Shown here: positions 62,708-64,000 of the stretch, piece by piece
Position numbering within the stretch: position 1 is the stretch's first letter
Layout of the letters: every line of letters starts with the position of its first letter
Assembly (NCBI RefSeq): GCF_002554795.1
Contig: NZ_PDEQ01000006.1
Coordinates: 1 to 64,000, forward strand
DNA: 64,000 nucleotides
Source of the DNA: Longibacter salinarum
GTDB taxonomy: Bacteria > Bacteroidota > Rhodothermia > Rhodothermales > Salinibacteraceae
Direction: 5' to 3'
Position numbers and translations under genes: made by a program
The notes under the pieces: generated by a model
Seen by the model: the letters and a program-made list of their open reading frames with translations, nothing else
Told to the model about the DNA's origin: nothing
The model's database searches: none

Positions 62708-64000
62708 ATGAGCTACCCCACGCCGAGCGATTATCAGGAAGCCGTGCAGGACCCGGAATCTGCGTTTCACGATCCGGAACTGCAGACAGCTTCGCCCCGC
62801 GAGAACGTGCTCGGTCTACCCCAGCCGATCACAGGCGCTTTTGCGGCGGTCTTCCCGATGACGACAGATATCGGCGTGCGATATGCTGCCAAGTGTTTTC
62901 TGTCAGAGGTGCCGAATCAACAACGCCGATATGCTGCGGTGTCTGAGCATCTTTCATCGGTTGACCTGCCGTGGACGGTTGCATTCGACTACCAGCGTCG
63001 TGGCATTGACGTGAACGGCAGCACGTACCCGGTTCTCAAGATGGAATGGGCCGAGGGGGCGGGTCTGAATCGGTTCGTCGACCGGCACATCAATGAGCCG
63101 GATGTGCTCTTGAGCCTGGCTGATCGCTGGCTCGATGTCTCTCGGGATCTGGAAAAGGCAGAAATAGCACACGGCGATTTGCAGCACGGAAACATCCGCG
63201 TGGTTGACGAGGACGGCGACGTGGTCATCCGCCTCGTCGATTACGACACGATGTATGTACCGGCGCTCTCCGGCCGGATAAGCGCGGAGGTCGGGCACCG
63301 AAATTATCAGCACCCGGATCGAACTGAGCAGGACTTTGGGCCGGGCATCGACCGCTTTTCTGCACTCGTCATCTACGCGGGATTGCAGGCGTGTGCCGCT
63401 CGTCCCGAGCTCTGGCAAGCGTACGACACAGGGGAGAACCTCCTTTTCCGCGACGGCGATTTCTATGATCCCGATTCGTCGCCTCTGCTGAACGAATTGC
63501 GCGGTATAGAACATATGGCTCCGCTCGTCGAGTCGCTACGAACGGCATGTTACGTGGAGCCGGAGGATGTCCCGAGTCTTGATGACATCGTTCACGGTGA
63601 GGCCTCGTTTTCGGGAGTCACCGCCCGGTCGCGGTCCCGTGACCGGGCGGCCGATCCAGTGGCGCAGCGTGACACCGTCGAACGCCTCTGGGCCCCGGGT
63701 GTCGTCCTGGCTCTGGTTCTGGCCGTCGCGCTCGGCATTGGTTTGAGCATGACGATGGGGGCTGTGATGACTGCCTCAATCGTAGTCGTGTCTGGAGCGG
63801 CCGCCTGGCTTCGATATCGCCGACACCCTGTTGTGCGCCGGAATCGTCGGCTCACAAGGGAGGCGGAGCGCATCAGCCGCCTGATCCAAAACGTACGTCG
63901 TCAGATCGCTTCGTTACAGCTTCGCCGGGAGGAGGTGTTAGACTCGGTGGATGACCGGCGCGCCGAGCGCCTGAACGAGCTCCGAGAGGAAGTGATATAC
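62708..64000 (+). CDS. Protein-kinase-like protein with membrane helices (runs off right edge)
   Basis: Open frame from the ATG at 62708 to the window end, at least 431 codons. Kinase core: VRYAAKCF (probable ATP Lys in YAAKCF), then EIAHGDLQHGNIRVV (catalytic loop HGDL-x-x-x-N) and VVIRLVDYDTMYV (Asp of DFG as DYD). After a linker with many Arg/Asp come two membrane helices (LWAPGVVLALVLAVALGIGL and MTMGAVMTASIVVVSGAAAWL), then a basic coiled coil (LTREAERISRLIQNVRRQIASLQLRREEVL). It is the third member of the VWA-PP2C-kinase triad; the membrane anchor suggests a signalling complex at the inner membrane. Confidence 0.75.
   Translation, partial: MSYPTPSDYQEAVQDPESAFHDPELQTASPRENVLGLPQPITGAFAAVFPMTTDIGVRYAAKCFLSEVPNQQRRYAAVSEHLSSVDLPWTVAFDYQRRGIDVNGSTYPVLKMEWAEGAGLNRFVDRHINEPDVLLSLADRWLDVSRDLEKAEIAHGDLQHGNIRVVDEDGDVVIRLVDYDTMYVPALSGRISAEVGHRNYQHPDRTEQDFGPGIDRFSALVIYAGLQACAARPELWQAYDTGENLLFRDGDFYDPDSSPLLNELRGIEHMAPLVESLRTACYVEPEDVPSLDDIVHGEASFSGVTARSRSRDRAADPVAQRDTVERLWAPGVVLALVLAVALGIGLSMTMGAVMTASIVVVSGAAAWLRYRRHPVVRRNRRLTREAERISRLIQNVRRQIASLQLRREEVLDSVDDRRAERLNELREEVIY

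Noticed and set aside
1-64000. CRISPR arrays, rRNA genes and an integron integrase
   Set aside because: None seen. No regularly spaced repeats, no rRNA-like sequence, and neither tyrosine recombinase in the window has the extra patch typical of IntI; both belong to or lie in the tRNA-Met element far from the attC sites.

Overview
The window reads as a chromosome segment of a GC-rich Bacteroidota-type bacterium. My best guess is a halophilic member of the Rhodothermota/Salinibacter group. The reasons are acidic, Asp/Glu-rich proteins, many small lipoproteins and CHRD-type proteins, few Shine-Dalgarno sites, a two-RCK potassium channel, and DUF2007, CsbD and AI-2E families. The lineage is an inference; there is no rRNA or marker gene to fix it.

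Layout. (1) 1-6.4 kb is an integron-type gene-cassette array without a visible integrase. Single plus-strand genes (HNH nuclease, RusA-like protein, small membrane protein, secreted zinc peptidase, membrane protein) are separated by attC-like palindromic sites, and an IS110-family element abuts one of them. A second, partial IS110 transposase lies at the left edge. (2) 6.5-20 kb holds a frameshifted thioredoxin-fold pseudogene, lipoproteins, two methyltransferases, an RCK potassium channel, small conserved proteins and a DUF305 membrane protein, ending in an AT-rich gene-free stretch. (3) 20.1-28.5 kb is a stress/envelope cluster: CsbD, a tiny lmo0937-type membrane peptide, two AI-2E-type exporters, EcsC, DUF1206, a CNNM/CorC-type protein and DUF421. 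(4) 28.6-38 kb is core metabolism (xseB, an SDR, L-lactate dehydrogenase, pyrR-pyrB) plus a degenerate serine recombinase and three exported proteins.

(5) 37,982-56,151 is an integrative element of about 18 kb in the 3' end of an elongator tRNA-Met gene. It is bounded by a perfect 118-bp direct repeat. It has an intact tyrosine integrase next to the left repeat, a second tyrosine-recombinase-like protein that has lost most catalytic residues, a 1.5-kb stretch with no convincing gene, and a defence locus: hsdM - hsdS - HEPN-domain protein - 1299-aa STAND NTPase with a PD-(D/E)XK-like N-terminus - hsdR - YgjP-like metallopeptidase. The HEPN and STAND genes are visibly more AT-rich than hsdM and hsdR. 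They look like a second anti-phage module inserted into a type I restriction-modification operon. This is the most promising undescribed system in the window.

(6) 56.4-64 kb carries a PhoD-like phosphatase, DNA polymerase III delta', a TPR protein, and a VWA - PP2C phosphatase - protein kinase triad resembling the TerY-P phosphorylation module; the kinase runs off the right edge.
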